Assembly (NCBI GenBank): GCA_018136815.1
Contig: CM030937.1
Coordinates: 1,693,279 to 1,757,278, forward strand
Reading direction: 5' to 3'
From: Isochrysis galbana
Taxonomy: Eukaryota > Haptophyta > Isochrysidales > Isochrysidaceae
Length of the DNA: 64,000 bases
A program made the position numbers and the translations under genes. Within the stretch, counting starts at the first letter, position 1. Each line of letters begins with the position of its first letter. Below, piece after piece: positions 30,401-38,778 of this stretch. The notes beneath the pieces were generated by a model that worked only from the letters and a program-made list of their open reading frames with translations, made no database searches and was not told where the DNA came from.

Positions 30401-30931
30401 GCCAAGGCAGCTTAAAGGCGAGTCTCGAGGGAACGAATTGGCCAGTCCATCCAGGATTTGACTGGCGACAGCAGACGGATCGGCAGCGACGGAGCTCAAG
30501 GCAAGAATTAGCGTTGAGCGCTCGAAATCGAGAGCATTGAACGAATGATTCGAGAACGACGAGAGCGACGAAGGAGGTAGCGAACGAACGGCGAGAGAGA
30601 ACGGGACTCCCGGAGTCGAGTCGTCCCCACCACATATGAGCAGATGAGGGTGACTCCGGATCGATTGAACGACTGAAACGAAAACGCGAACTTCGGGAAC
30701 GACGGGATCGCAACCTAGGGTAGTATCCCCAGGTTGGAACGACAACAAGAAGGCTTTGCTCAGCCGTCCGAGGGACGGCGAGCTCGTAGATCGGAGAGGC
30801 GAAACGTTAGAGGTACGAAATGAAACGCGAACGGGAGTGACAGAAGTATCGAGAAGCGAAAGGGGTGGCGGTCCAGGCCGCCGAGGAATTGAGAAGTCAA
30901 CGAAGCATATGGCGGCGGCCTCGCCTATTCC
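27428..30931 (-). CDS. retrotransposon pol N-terminal part: unknown domain, cytosine-methyltransferase-like domain, aspartic protease
   Basis: The frame opens directly after the gag TAG (30932-30934), in the same frame, and stays open for 1,167 codons, so it can be made only by readthrough of that UAG (or by internal initiation). The first ~400 residues show no known domain. Then comes a ~200-residue methyltransferase-like domain (29140-29735), a Pro/Ser-rich spacer, and a retroviral-type aspartic protease with the catalytic DTGAG (Asp codon 28262-28264) and MLLLGNDFL near its end (about 27960-28300). The frame ends at 27428, where the homologous 63-kb copy continues into RT; one G fewer in a GGGG/GGGGG run explains the break. 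Gag and this part are free of frame damage. Confidence 0.8.
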   Translation of the reverse strand, partial: GIGEAAAICFVDFSIPRRPGPPPLSLLDTSVTPVRVSFRTSNVSPLRSTSSPSLGRLSKAFLLSFQPGDTTLGCDPVVPEVRVFVSVVQSIRSHPHLLICGGDDSTPGVPFSLAVRSLPPSSLSSFSNHSFNALDFERSTLILALSSVAADPSAVASQILDGLANSFPRDSPLSCLGRASEVSPSGWTVAYTLAVRRWLAPPTMVAPTRLGWRPLPTSLFDESSLADEGVFANIPSVVQRAFRRLFRSRPALFSSDSLPAVVSRSFQMVRTLAAASPSIPVTRSPVSVSAVVPLCQLSVCLTLVPAAEDLLIHLARTRPSLKEGETLSYVIDLAFQRAAAHGAAHVMPKDIAEAAQLVLRPSRSPESPAQVLPIHFDEICVTLRDVRRDVEAVQTDGISPPRVLIIGETSGVVSSMFLLAGADVATCDLFPSDVDYVPHFEGDADLVQDLGWDLIIAHPPCTYLSNAGLRWIHSNPQRMSDTISAAKQFRRRLNARAPFLAVENPKMHHYAKSLLGGLEATQYVHPWQHGTGHTKATGLYLSPNLPPLMPTCIVPGRQHAMANLPMSPHRGSMRSRTYVGIAGAMAMQWMPVVLDYCRRTPSRPATSAASLLSLARDRQSSQVAQAGSSSSSEPSNVSSVAAIDMEWRPWLGSPRSSLLPARPARMIRRVRHRWRIWTAVRGAQGLISYAWLPLSPSLASALDAEVRLHSSAVEEEPLPILAPSPSPSSLLPFVPMPPLLETCASVSFPDTFTPKGWHAALRLTWSDQERLALLPTPPCRLGLGALPDLHPPLPPLDRPARRSVADVIADHRQRHAAFVPSGFTPALNQPAVVASLTREVPARLVSDTPPSLYPRHCLYVRDLIVCRHSATGPTRYIVDSALAVNKTLADTGAGPSVVTTELLATLPRDACVLVEHASDRPAVVGPDGNPLRTRGYATLVFSLSGVEFRHRFLVVEGAPMLLLGNDFLEAYAACIELSPDAGRDSRLTLMVNNRRVPSLVSTRPRLSSAPLVAVISADSPRAEESSLVPISDNVSSRQAHGESPPAMSTSVPLPPLDPELEPPPRLDFTRSPPSSPNRSSAAVEIEPLFADVSTSAVASKEFALYTRQPITIPSRSRGTFSVRLPLEIIENYPDSAILVDRLPPRDGLDSPPMVATSVETPTPEGRC
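29140..29735 (-). other. phage-like C5-cytosine methyltransferase-like domain inside pol
   Basis: In order: RVLIIGETSGVVSSMF (SAM-loop position), GWDLIIAHPPCTYLSNAG (motif IV with the PPC cysteine, codon 29549-29551), FLAVENPKMHHYAK (motif VI-like EN), and YVHPWQHGTGHTKATGLYL with a PRxxTxV-like SRTYVGIAGAMAMQW end. This pattern matches the short DNA methylase-like proteins common in phages better than eukaryotic DNMTs. The SAM-binding FxGxG is not canonical (IGETSG), so activity is uncertain although the catalytic Cys and Glu are kept. The assignment is by motif recall. A profile search against C5-MTase and phage methylase families would settle it. Confidence 0.7.
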
Positions 30932-33865
30932 CTAACGGCGGTTGCGGCCGAGGACGACGAGACGACGAAGGTAGGCGCGGTGGGCGTCGGGGATCTCCGG
31001 CTCGCCCTCGCAAAGGAAGCGGATGAACGGCTGGCAGTAGTACGGCGAATGGGCGCCATCGCCTGTCCCATATCGCCAATTGTCGGGGTGGTCGGGACGG
31101 GCCGTATCGTGATCGGGAGGAGCGGGGCGGAAGGCACAATAGGCACAGCCGGTGGCTGTGGTCCATACACCGCCCTCAGACGTAGGGCGCTGCGTGCGGG
31201 GCACCTTCATAGACGCGTCGGTCGGACGGGCCCTGGCGAATGAAGCAGCCAGGTCAGCGTGCCCACAGTAGCGTGACATCGGGTCGAAATCTACCTTAGC
31301 ATTACGCCAAGATTCCAAATCCCATTTGGCGCCCTCGGGATGGCCGAGGTTGTCCGAAGGCGGCGCGCAGCGGCGGCTCTTTTGCGATGGCGGTGTGTCG
31401 AGAGGTGGGAGTCCACCCTCCAACTTGGGAGGCGGCTCCCTGGTGTGGTCGGTGCGTCCCTGGTGGGACCGATCTCCATTGCGATTATTTCGAGTATCGG
31501 AGCCGCGGCCGCTTCCTGAGGTAGCGGCCGAGGGTTTGTCGCTTTTGTCCGGAGCTGGCTTCGAGGAACCCAGGCGGTCCTTAACCATCCGGACGACGTC
31601 GTCGATGTGGGCGATTGTGAGCGGACCGTCCGCCTGCTTGCTGCTCCGCGAAGCCTCAGCACGTGCCTGCTCCGCTGGAGCCAGCACCATGCGCGCGATC
31701 GAGATGCAAGACAGCGAGTGATGCGGCGCGTCTCCGGCGGCAACCGCCTCTATGCCTCGCTTCCACGCTTTGAGGAACTCGAACGAGTTCTCCGCTCCCC
31801 GTGCGCGGTCGCTTTCGTCGGCTTTGACGCAGGCGTCGAATCTCTCGTTGATTTCGTGCGTGAAGGCAGGGAACTTGAAGACGTTAGCTGCCGTCACCGT
31901 CGGGTCATTCATTTTGCGAACGAAGGCGTCGGTCACGCGAGTGGCCAGAGTCACTAAGTCCTCGCCCTCCGAGCGCGTGGTGCAACGGTCCCATTCCGCG
32001 GACGCAGTCTCTTTGGCGAAACCTTTTGCCCCGGCGGCGAATGATTGGTCGCACTTTGCGATCAGCACGTCGGCATGCAAGCACGGGTTAGCGCAGAGAA
32101 CCGAGTCCTTAACCGCATCGAGAACATAGGCCATGATGCGAGGATGGCCCTTCTTTGGATCGCGAGCGGCGAGGAGGAGGCCATTGAGAGCGTCCTGCCA
32201 GTCCACGCCCGAGGTGAGTGAGCCCTCGAGTGCGCGGATCAGTTGCATTCGAAATCCGTCCCAGGAAGCAGCAGCCTTGTTCGGATCGGTAGAGCGAAGG
32301 TCGGCGGGGAAGCGTAGCGACTGCAGGCTCTCGAGGCTAGACTTAGCATCGCGAGTGCCGCCCTTAGTGCGGACGAACGTACGAGCGCGCACCCATTTCG
32401 TAAGAGTGCGAGTCGTATAGATGATGCGGGCATGCCAGGACTCACCAGAGGGGACCTCACGGGCCGCCATCACCTGGTATTCGAGTGGGGCATTAGCGGA
32501 GTCGGAGTAGGCCTTGCCGTGGCGCCCATAGTGTCGTAGCCATTGTTCAAGAATGTCCGGCTCATCAGACAGGGCTGGGTCCGCGGGAGGAGTGGCGTGG
32601 CGCTTAGCGTGACGTCGACTCTCCCGGGTACCCTTATGGCCAGACTTAGACTTAGAGGCGTGGGGGCGGAGAGATCGACGAGAGTTAGAGTGTAAACCTT
32701 CGGGGGCCATCATAGACGGCCGTCCCTCCCGAGTATTATAGCCTTTGGCGGCGGCGGCATAGTGGCCACCCTTGGCGCGGCGAGGCTTGCGGCGCGAGTC
32801 CGTAGACTCGGATGATCCATCGGAATCCGAATCGCTGGTCGACGAGGAGTTAGACGAACGCTGGCTGGAGACCGGAGACGAGGACGAGGAGGACGAAGAG
32901 GTAGGGGAGCTGTCGCGGCGGCGGCGGCGGCGGTTCTTCTTCTTGTCCTTACGAGTCTTGTTAGATTTCGATGAGGAGCGAGGGAGCGGCGGTGGCGGAG
33001 GCAAAACAATTTCGCCGCCATCTTCGGATGGAGGTGGAGGCGGGCTGGCTGTCTGGACTGGGGCAGGAGGGAGTCGGCCTCGTTCAATCGCGTTGGTGAC
33101 TGCGGCGAGCTGCTGTGAGAACTGTGCGGCCATGGCCTGCATGAGCTCGATATAACGCAGCTCGACGGGGTTGAGCCCCGGTGAAGCCGAAGAAGTTGGC
33201 GGCGGGACCGTAGCGGACGGTGGGGAAGGAGAAGGAGAGAGATGAAGAAGGGAGTCGGGCAGCAGACCCGGGGTCTCTTCACCACGAGATAGTCGACTTG
33301 GCGCGACCGAAGCGACCGAGAGGCGTTCGAGAGAGGCGCTGTAGGGCTCGTAGGCTGCCTCCGAGTCCGATGGCAGGGGTGGCGGTGCCTCGAGACATGC
33401 GCGAGAAGAGGGGAGGAATCCTTCCAGAGGATTATCCTCACCCTGGAAAGATTCGGGCTTGGACCTGCCTCCCATGGACTCCGGCGGCGATGGCGGAGAT
33501 GATGGCGGAGGCATCGCAGCGAGATCAGGAGGCGAGGCAAGAGAGGGCATCACCTCCCCCTGTGAAGGTGGTGGTGGATGTCCGTCCGGAGAGGAGGAAG
33601 GGAACAGGGCAGGCATGATGCCCGACTCTGCAGAGGTTGGGGAGACCCCCATTGAGACGTCCAGCGCGGGACGCACCGAGTAGGATTCTACACCTGACGA
33701 ATTGGGATGGCCCATAGGGCCTGAGGGCAATGAGGAAGGAGGCAGACCGGCGGCAGGCGCGGCGGAGGAGACGACTTCGGAGACGCTGACGGGCTGAGGC
33801 CCGTCAGCAGAGGAAGGCGGGCAGGCGGGCTTGAGCGAGGGCGAGGACGGCGGCGAGAGCGACAT
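30932..33865 (-). CDS. retrotransposon gag polyprotein
   Basis: A 977-aa frame from the ATG at 33865 to TAG at 30932-30934; the frame upstream of the ATG is open but part of the leader. The first ~480 residues are Pro/Ser/Arg-rich and low in complexity, with Ser runs (SPTSSSSSSSSPVSS) and a KNRRRRRR basic block. From about residue 500 a globular, capsid-like helical segment follows (WLRHYGRHGKAYSDSANAPL to WKRGIEAVAAGDAP). The C-terminal third has Arg/Asp-rich stretches and two short Cys/His clusters (YCGHADL and GCAYCAF) in place of a classical CCHC knuckle. Identification rests on position, size and architecture, because gag sequences diverge fast. The stop codon is followed in the same frame by pol. 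Confidence 0.7.
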   Translation of the reverse strand: MSLSPPSSPSLKPACPPSSADGPQPVSVSEVVSSAAPAAGLPPSSLPSGPMGHPNSSGVESYSVRPALDVSMGVSPTSAESGIMPALFPSSSPDGHPPPPSQGEVMPSLASPPDLAAMPPPSSPPSPPESMGGRSKPESFQGEDNPLEGFLPSSRACLEAPPPLPSDSEAAYEPYSASLERLSVASVAPSRLSRGEETPGLLPDSLLHLSPSPSPPSATVPPPTSSASPGLNPVELRYIELMQAMAAQFSQQLAAVTNAIERGRLPPAPVQTASPPPPPSEDGGEIVLPPPPPLPRSSSKSNKTRKDKKKNRRRRRRDSSPTSSSSSSSSPVSSQRSSNSSSTSDSDSDGSSESTDSRRKPRRAKGGHYAAAAKGYNTREGRPSMMAPEGLHSNSRRSLRPHASKSKSGHKGTRESRRHAKRHATPPADPALSDEPDILEQWLRHYGRHGKAYSDSANAPLEYQVMAAREVPSGESWHARIIYTTRTLTKWVRARTFVRTKGGTRDAKSSLESLQSLRFPADLRSTDPNKAAASWDGFRMQLIRALEGSLTSGVDWQDALNGLLLAARDPKKGHPRIMAYVLDAVKDSVLCANPCLHADVLIAKCDQSFAAGAKGFAKETASAEWDRCTTRSEGEDLVTLATRVTDAFVRKMNDPTVTAANVFKFPAFTHEINERFDACVKADESDRARGAENSFEFLKAWKRGIEAVAAGDAPHHSLSCISIARMVLAPAEQARAEASRSSKQADGPLTIAHIDDVVRMVKDRLGSSKPAPDKSDKPSAATSGSGRGSDTRNNRNGDRSHQGRTDHTREPPPKLEGGLPPLDTPPSQKSRRCAPPSDNLGHPEGAKWDLESWRNAKVDFDPMSRYCGHADLAASFARARPTDASMKVPRTQRPTSEGGVWTTATGCAYCAFRPAPPDHDTARPDHPDNWRYGTGDGAHSPYYCQPFIRFLCEGEPEIPDAHRAYLRRLVVLGRNRR

Positions 33866-34440
33866 CGAGCGAGAGGCGAGAGGCGAGGGTGAGTGAGAGG
33901 AGGGCTGTGTTGGCAGGGGCTGGTGAGGCAAGGAGAGTTTGTAGGGTACGAGTGTTACGAGAGCGAGAGCGACGAGAGCGAGAGCGACGGATGACGACTG
34001 ACGACAAGACGTCGGATCCAACGATGCTGCGACACCGACTCACGAACACACTAGAATCATTCACCCAAACCAAGCAAAACATGAAATAACCGAGACCCCA
34101 CATCGCCGGTAACTCAAACACGTCGCGAGAGACAGAGAGAGAGAGCGAGAGAGAGAGAGAATCCGCAGCGACGGTCGGAGCGTGTCTTCGCTTTGGATTT
34201 TCCCACCAAGGCGGAAAGTCGAAGAGGAACGTTATGTCGCGCAACCACGGCGATCACATTGGATACAGATCGCAGCGAGGTATCCTTGCAATCGAAGAAA
34301 TCTTGCTGTTGAGCGTGGACCTTCTAGACGTTTCTATCGAGCAACCCCGAGTAGCAACCAAGGGAGGAGAAAACCAAAAACCAACGGGACCAAGGGCTTC
34401 CATCTTCCATGCAACTTGCATCAAGGGGAAAGATAACCCA

Positions 34441-34570
34441 AAACCAAAGCAGCGAATCTAAATCAATCTCCAAGTGGAGATGGCAAACCAAGGACCAAGG
34501 AGAAAGATTCCCTCACCCAAGCAGCGAACCTAAATCGATCTCCGAGGGGAGATGGCAAACCAAACCTGAT
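34441..34570 (-). repeat. ~67-bp tandem duplication in the retrotransposon leader/LTR end
   Basis: AATCTCCAAGTGGAGATGGC (34463 region) and CGATCTCCGAGGGGAGATGGC (34534 region) belong to two copies that also share AGCAGCGAA(T/C)CTAAATC. It lies at the downstream end of the 5' LTR or the start of the leader. The 34260-34440 part is the 5' untranslated leader before gag; a TGGTTGCGCGAC at about 34244-34255 (minus strand) is a possible primer-binding site, unproven. Confidence 0.55.
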
Positions 34571-34818
34571 TGCCCCCAGAAGCAGGTAAAGAAACGCGGG
34601 GAGATAGCGAATTAAACCTTTTGCGAGGCGCCTGGGAGGAAGAAAGGTGGGGAAACTTCCCTTCTCTTCGAGAGAAAGAGAGAGGGCGCTCCACAACCCT
34701 AGATCCTAGGCGTCCACGCGAAGTTTTTGACCGAGAACGAGAACGAGAGAATTATAACGATAAATACCGAACGAAGAGGAGAGAGAAGCCTAACGAGCGT
34801 CGATTCGCGAATGCGACA
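34450..34818 (-). repeat. 5' LTR of the retrotransposon
   Basis: Begins TGTCGCATTCGCGAATCGAC in transcription direction, preceded by the purine run GTGGAGAAAG of the neighbouring sequence. It matches the 3' LTR part at 22601-22847 almost throughout (AACCTTTTGCGAGGCGCCTG, CTAGATCCTAGGCGTCCACG). The downstream boundary is not certain because the 3' copy is cut by the gap. Confidence 0.75.
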
Positions 34819-35273
34819 CTTTCTCCACTTGGGCGGGGAAAACACAGAAGGAAGGAAACAAGGAAGAGAAAGCCGACAAGAGAGCGACGATGCGACGGAA
34901 GAGCCGACGGCGAACGGCGGTTACCGCGAACGAATAGATAGAAAGTAAGGAGGGAATCTACGAGCGTAAACCAGAAGGGGAGAGAGGGTAGGCTTCGCGC
35001 GGGGGAAAGGTCCGCAACGACGAACACCTACGACGAGAGCGAGAACGAGCGCGGGGGAACGACAGCAAGGAGGGACCAAAGGCAGAGCAAGGCCCAAGGT
35101 GCAAAGGAGCGAAACAGGAGCGAGACAGGCCACAAAGGGGCGCAACGGCAAGGAGCGAGGGGCGAGTTACGAGTGCAGAGTTCTACAAGTTACGAGTAAA
35201 ACTCCGCGGCAACAAGAACGACTGGGCTCGAAGACGCCTAAGGTCGGAAGTCGATCGCGGATGCGACAGTTCC
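34819..35273 (-). repeat. second LTR-like sequence, abutting the 5' LTR
   Basis: In minus orientation it starts TGTCGCATCCGCGATCGAC at 35273, the same start as the solo copy at 54556. It shares AGATTCCCTCCTTA and GTCGCTCTCTTGTCGGC with that copy. It ends exactly where the 5' LTR of the large element starts. It looks like an LTR of a related family, so two insertions lie end to end. Confidence 0.55.
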
Positions 35274-35705
35274 TCCCCCCCCCCCCGGTGCTTTTTCCCG
35301 GAGAGTCGGCCGGCGTCGACCGGTCCGCCTCAATGGCGGGTTTTCCCCCATTTTAACTTGTGGGGAGTTAGAATGGGAGCCGGGGGCTTGCGAGGGGGGA
35401 GATGTGGAGGGGTGCATAGTAGTATGTATCTGTGACAACAGCACGCGACAAGGTGTACGGGCAGGTGCGCTGAGGGCTGTCGTGTTAGTACCGGGCTAGT
35501 GAGAGTAGTGGTACTAATGCTCAGATAGATTAAAAAAAGTTTGCACTAGCACTAGGATTTTGTGGTCTTGCGCACATGTTTCTTCTTTTCTAACTCAGCT
35601 TTTAACTTTTTCAATCTATTTTCGGCAAGTTCAAGTTCAAGTTCTTGTCAAGTTCCAAGTTCCTGCAGGTAATTTAAAGTGGTCATGATAATCCCGACGT
35701 AAATG
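35274..35705. other. intergenic, no supported gene
   Basis: Contains a C12 run (35275-35287) and AT-rich sequence with AAGTTCAAGTTC repeats near 35630-35665. Nothing coding is visible. Confidence 0.45.
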
Positions 35706-36172
35706 TTAAATGTTGCAGTACGACAGCCGCACGCAGGCCTGTTTTGTCCGTTTTTTGCTGTTCGCTTGCTTATGAGCTATTGAGCTCGCCATTGACCATT
35801 GAGATAGCAATTCATCTCGCAAATTGCTCACACTATTATTATTGTATTCAGCACCTTCGACCATCTTTTGGAATCTTGCACATGCCTCCTGAAGAAGTGA
35901 GAGCGGCGGCGGCGAGGGCAGCAAATGGACGAGGGAGGAGAATGAGGAGATCGCCCGGTGGGAGGAAGGGGCGGCGGCGGCGGTGAGGGATTATTCAACA
36001 TTCTTTTTGCCAAGTCATATGGTGAGCTAGTCACCGAGACTTTTAGAGTGTCGGGAGTACGAGTACGTGCGCGGCTACCCATGTTCGAATTAGGAGCAAA
36101 CATTTTTTCGTGTGCTGCTACCACGTTCGCCCACGCATTTTGGACGGCATCTGACTGTTCAAAGGCTGGCAA
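35706..36172 (-). CDS. hypothetical two-exon fragment
   Basis: Minus-strand exons 36172-36035 and 35888-35706 join in phase through a GT-AG intron (35889-36034) whose 3' end has a long pyrimidine tract before TTCAG. The spliced peptide runs LPAFEQSDAVQNAWANVVAA...TPDTLKVS and then EACARFQKMVEGAEYNNNSV...RLSYCNI. The first exon has no ATG at its start and begins after an AG, so at least one exon is missing upstream. There is no known domain. The composition is less GC-rich than in the housekeeping genes, and it may be transposon-encoded. Confidence 0.35.
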
Positions 36173-36361
36173 CTTAACGTCCCTTCAGTGTTGAATTGTG
36201 AGCATCTGACGAGGGCCAACTCTTCCAGCGCTAACGCTAGGCTCGTGAGGAGCCATTTTAGTGTGTAAGAAAATAACGAGCTCCCCCTCTTTTTCTAAGT
36301 AGAGTGTCTGAACGGCCCACTAGGGGTGGCCCGGCGAAGGGGGAGGGGCGACTGCGGCGCT

Positions 36362-38041
36362 TCATGCGTGCTTCACACGCTCCGTCGTCCGCTCCGCGTG
36401 CCGCAAGCGTCGCCATGCCCATCGTAGCACGAGAATAGCAATAAATGGCTTGGCCAGGAGGACGGGCACCAGCAGCAGAACACACGTTGCGTACGCGGCA
36501 AAGACATGCAACGGGTGGGCCTGCCCTCTGTACGGCTCGCAAGGCGCACCCTCCACGTCGAGTTCGGTAGACGGGCTTGCGTGCATATCGAGCTCGTCAA
36601 ACCGCCAATCGCGCTCAAAGCTGACGGAGCCATCGGTGGCGCGCAGCGCACGTGTCGTGAGCGTGCCAGCCTCCCAGTCTATCTCGAGCTCTCCAAACGT
36701 CTCAGACAGCTCGAGCATCGGCGCCCCGAACCATGACAGTGACTTCTCAAGCCTGTACCGCCACGGCACAATATGCTGAACCAGAAGGGCTGCAAACAGT
36801 GTGTACAGACGCGTCTCGATGGACATGAACCCCATCCCGTGCCACCACGAGTGAGTCAGCCCTGAGGATGTCAGCTCGACAAGACTTCCACCGCCGCTGC
36901 ACCTGCATAGACCAAAGGGCTATGTGAGCCCACACGCACAGCTATGCTCCAGCCCGCTGGCGAGCCGCATCGCTTCGCGTGAGCGTGCGCTGCGCGACGG
37001 GGGAATCGCCATAACCTGGCGGCGAGTAGCTCGGCAAAGTGGACGTCACCGGAGATGAGCACAGGCGCCTGCACGTTGGCGTCGATGAGGAGCTGCATCA
37101 GCCGGCGGCGAGCACCAGGGAAGCGCGGCCATCCTTCCGACAACTTTTCGCGATTGGTGGGGAGGAACTGTAGCGACGAGACAAGGACGTGCACGCGAGC
37201 GGTCGACGAACGCAACAGACCTTGAAGCCTGCGCGCAGGCGGCGGGTGGGGTGGGGCGCACTTGCCCGACGTTTCTGGCGATGCAGCTGCACCCAGCTGC
37301 GTGGGGCTCGCAAGCAAGCGCCGAAGGCACAGCAGGCGCAAGGCACTCGGCTTACCATTCCCACTGCTTCTCGCCGAGGATGTCGCCGCCCTCGAGGTCA
37401 TATGGGTCCCGGTGGTACCGCAGGTCAAGTGCGATCACGAGCACCGAGCGCGCGCCCTCTCCCAGCAGCGTTGCACCCCACACCCCTGCACCATCACGGA
37501 GCCTGCGCGCGTCGTCAGCAGACGCGCCGAGAAAGTCAAGGAACTCGCGCTTGGACTCGTTGCGGAAGGCGAAGGTGCGGTCGGCGTCATCGAGCCCAAA
37601 GTCGTGATCGTCCCACGTCCCCAGCACTGCGCGCACTGACGAACGCAGCGAAGCGTAACCCGGCTCAGCGTTGAGCTCCGCATACAGCCGCCTAAGCTCA
37701 TGTGGTTGCGCGCCTCGAAAGCCTCGTCCCGCGCCAGAGAGCGGGAGATCAGGGAGTACGATGCGAATAGGCCATGCCCTCTCCACTCTCGGCGGTGGAT
37801 GGTCTGCGTACACCGCATCACCAGCCCAGACAAAGGCGTGAGGGCTGCGGGAGGAGAGGAGTCGCCAGTCGAACGAGCGCTCTGCAGCTGCGTAGGCGGA
37901 GCTGTGGGCGGTGCCGTCCTTGCAGGAGGCGAAGGAGAGTAGTGTCCGTCCCTTTGCACTCACCATCCCCTCGGCAATCCGCGCGTCGGGCCCCACAGCG
38001 AGAGAGAGAGGCCAGAGCACACTGGCGAGTGGCGCCGCCAT
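36362..38041 (-). CDS. PhoD-like metallophosphatase, membrane-anchored
   Basis: A phosphodiesterase/alkaline phosphatase of the PhoD type; the substrate is not predictable. Three exons on the minus strand (38041-37356, 37228-37016, 36902-36362) total 480 codons with no frame conflict. Introns of 127 and 113 bp have GTAAGC/GCAG and GTTATG/GCAG ends. The splices rebuild QWEW|LQGLLRSS and GDVHFAELLAAR|CSGGG...ELTSSGLTHSWW, both family landmarks. Metal-site blocks: FASCKDGT (37-44), WAGDAVYAD (72-80), GTWDDHDFG (141-149), and SGDVHFAE (288-295, with Asp290/His292). The start ATG (38041) follows a poly-C leader on the coding strand. Near the C-terminus a hydrophobic stretch (VFAAYATCVLLLVPVLLAKP) predicts a membrane anchor with a short basic tail. 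An in-frame ATG at 38110 is an alternative start. Confidence 0.88.
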
Positions 38042-38369
38042 CGTGCGGGGGGGGGGGGGGGGGGAGAGGCGACCGCAGGAAAGAAAGAGAAGAAGCCCGG
38101 GGGGGTTCATAGCGGGAAATGGAGAGGGGGGGAGGGGGGAGGGGGGAAGAAGAGGTGAAAATGGGGGGGAGAACTGTGAAGAAAGGCGGGAGAGGAGAGA
38201 GTGTGTGGAGGGAGGAGGAGAGGATGGGAAAAGGGAGAAGAGAGAGAAAAGTAAAAGGGAGCAAGAGGAGAGGGAGAGAGTAGTGAGAGGGCGGGGGAGA
38301 GAGAGAGTATTACAGGCCGGCGGCGGCAGGTGTGGGGCGCGCGCGCGCGCGCGAGAGAGAGAGAGGGAG

Positions 38370-38401
<32 letters not shown>

Positions 38402-38402
38402 A

Positions 38403-38482
<80 letters not shown>

Positions 38483-38490
38483 CCTTTACT
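38042..38490. repeat. G-rich and (GA)n tract upstream of the PhoD-like gene
   Basis: A 19-base G run near 38047-38064, then GGAGAGGGGGG and a nearly pure (GA)n from 38340 to 38480 on the plus strand; on the coding strand of the adjacent gene this is CT/C-rich. Confidence 0.8.
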
Positions 38491-38778
38491 CTCTACGCAG
38501 GAGTGCTTTAGCAGTCCTCAGTGGCAGTGGCGGGAGATCTTCTTTTTTTCTCCTTTGACAGTGTGAATGAAAAATCTGAAGATTCAGGCCTAACACCTAA
38601 CTTTAATTTACTGCTAGACTGCTATTTTCTATTGCCCATCTGCCTATCCGATGCTCTTACTTCCCTTCGCTCTACTGATGAACAGCGAACGCGGGCTGAA
38701 ATCCACACCAGCCAAAATGGGCTGCCCAGAGCTCCAATGAAAAATTCCACCTCCACCCCCGGCCGTGACCCTCCCCAG
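38491..38778. other. intergenic, no gene recognised
   Basis: A frame at 38521-38781 is open but has no domain and runs into the adjacent element. Nothing else is visible. Confidence 0.35.

Larger units (their letters stand above)
22601..34818 (-). mobile_element. Ty3/gypsy chromovirus-type LTR retrotransposon with a methyltransferase-like domain
   Basis: Minus-strand element. The 3' LTR part (22601-22847) and 5' LTR (about 34450-34818) are nearly identical and begin TCGCATTCGCGAATCGAC in transcription direction. The internal order is gag, then pol with methyltransferase-like domain, aspartic protease, reverse transcriptase, RNase H, integrase and chromodomain. PR-RT-RH-IN order plus a C-terminal chromodomain defines the chromovirus branch of Ty3/gypsy. 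Gag and the pol N-terminal half are intact long frames. RT through chromodomain contain at least eight single-base frame changes, so this copy should be non-autonomous unless some are sequencing errors. The 3' LTR is cut by the N gap. A relative lies at 62682-64000. Confidence 0.88.

Noticed and set aside
33804..34244. Minus-strand frame over the gag start
   Set aside because: Out of frame with gag and confined to leader sequence with GAGAGC repeats.
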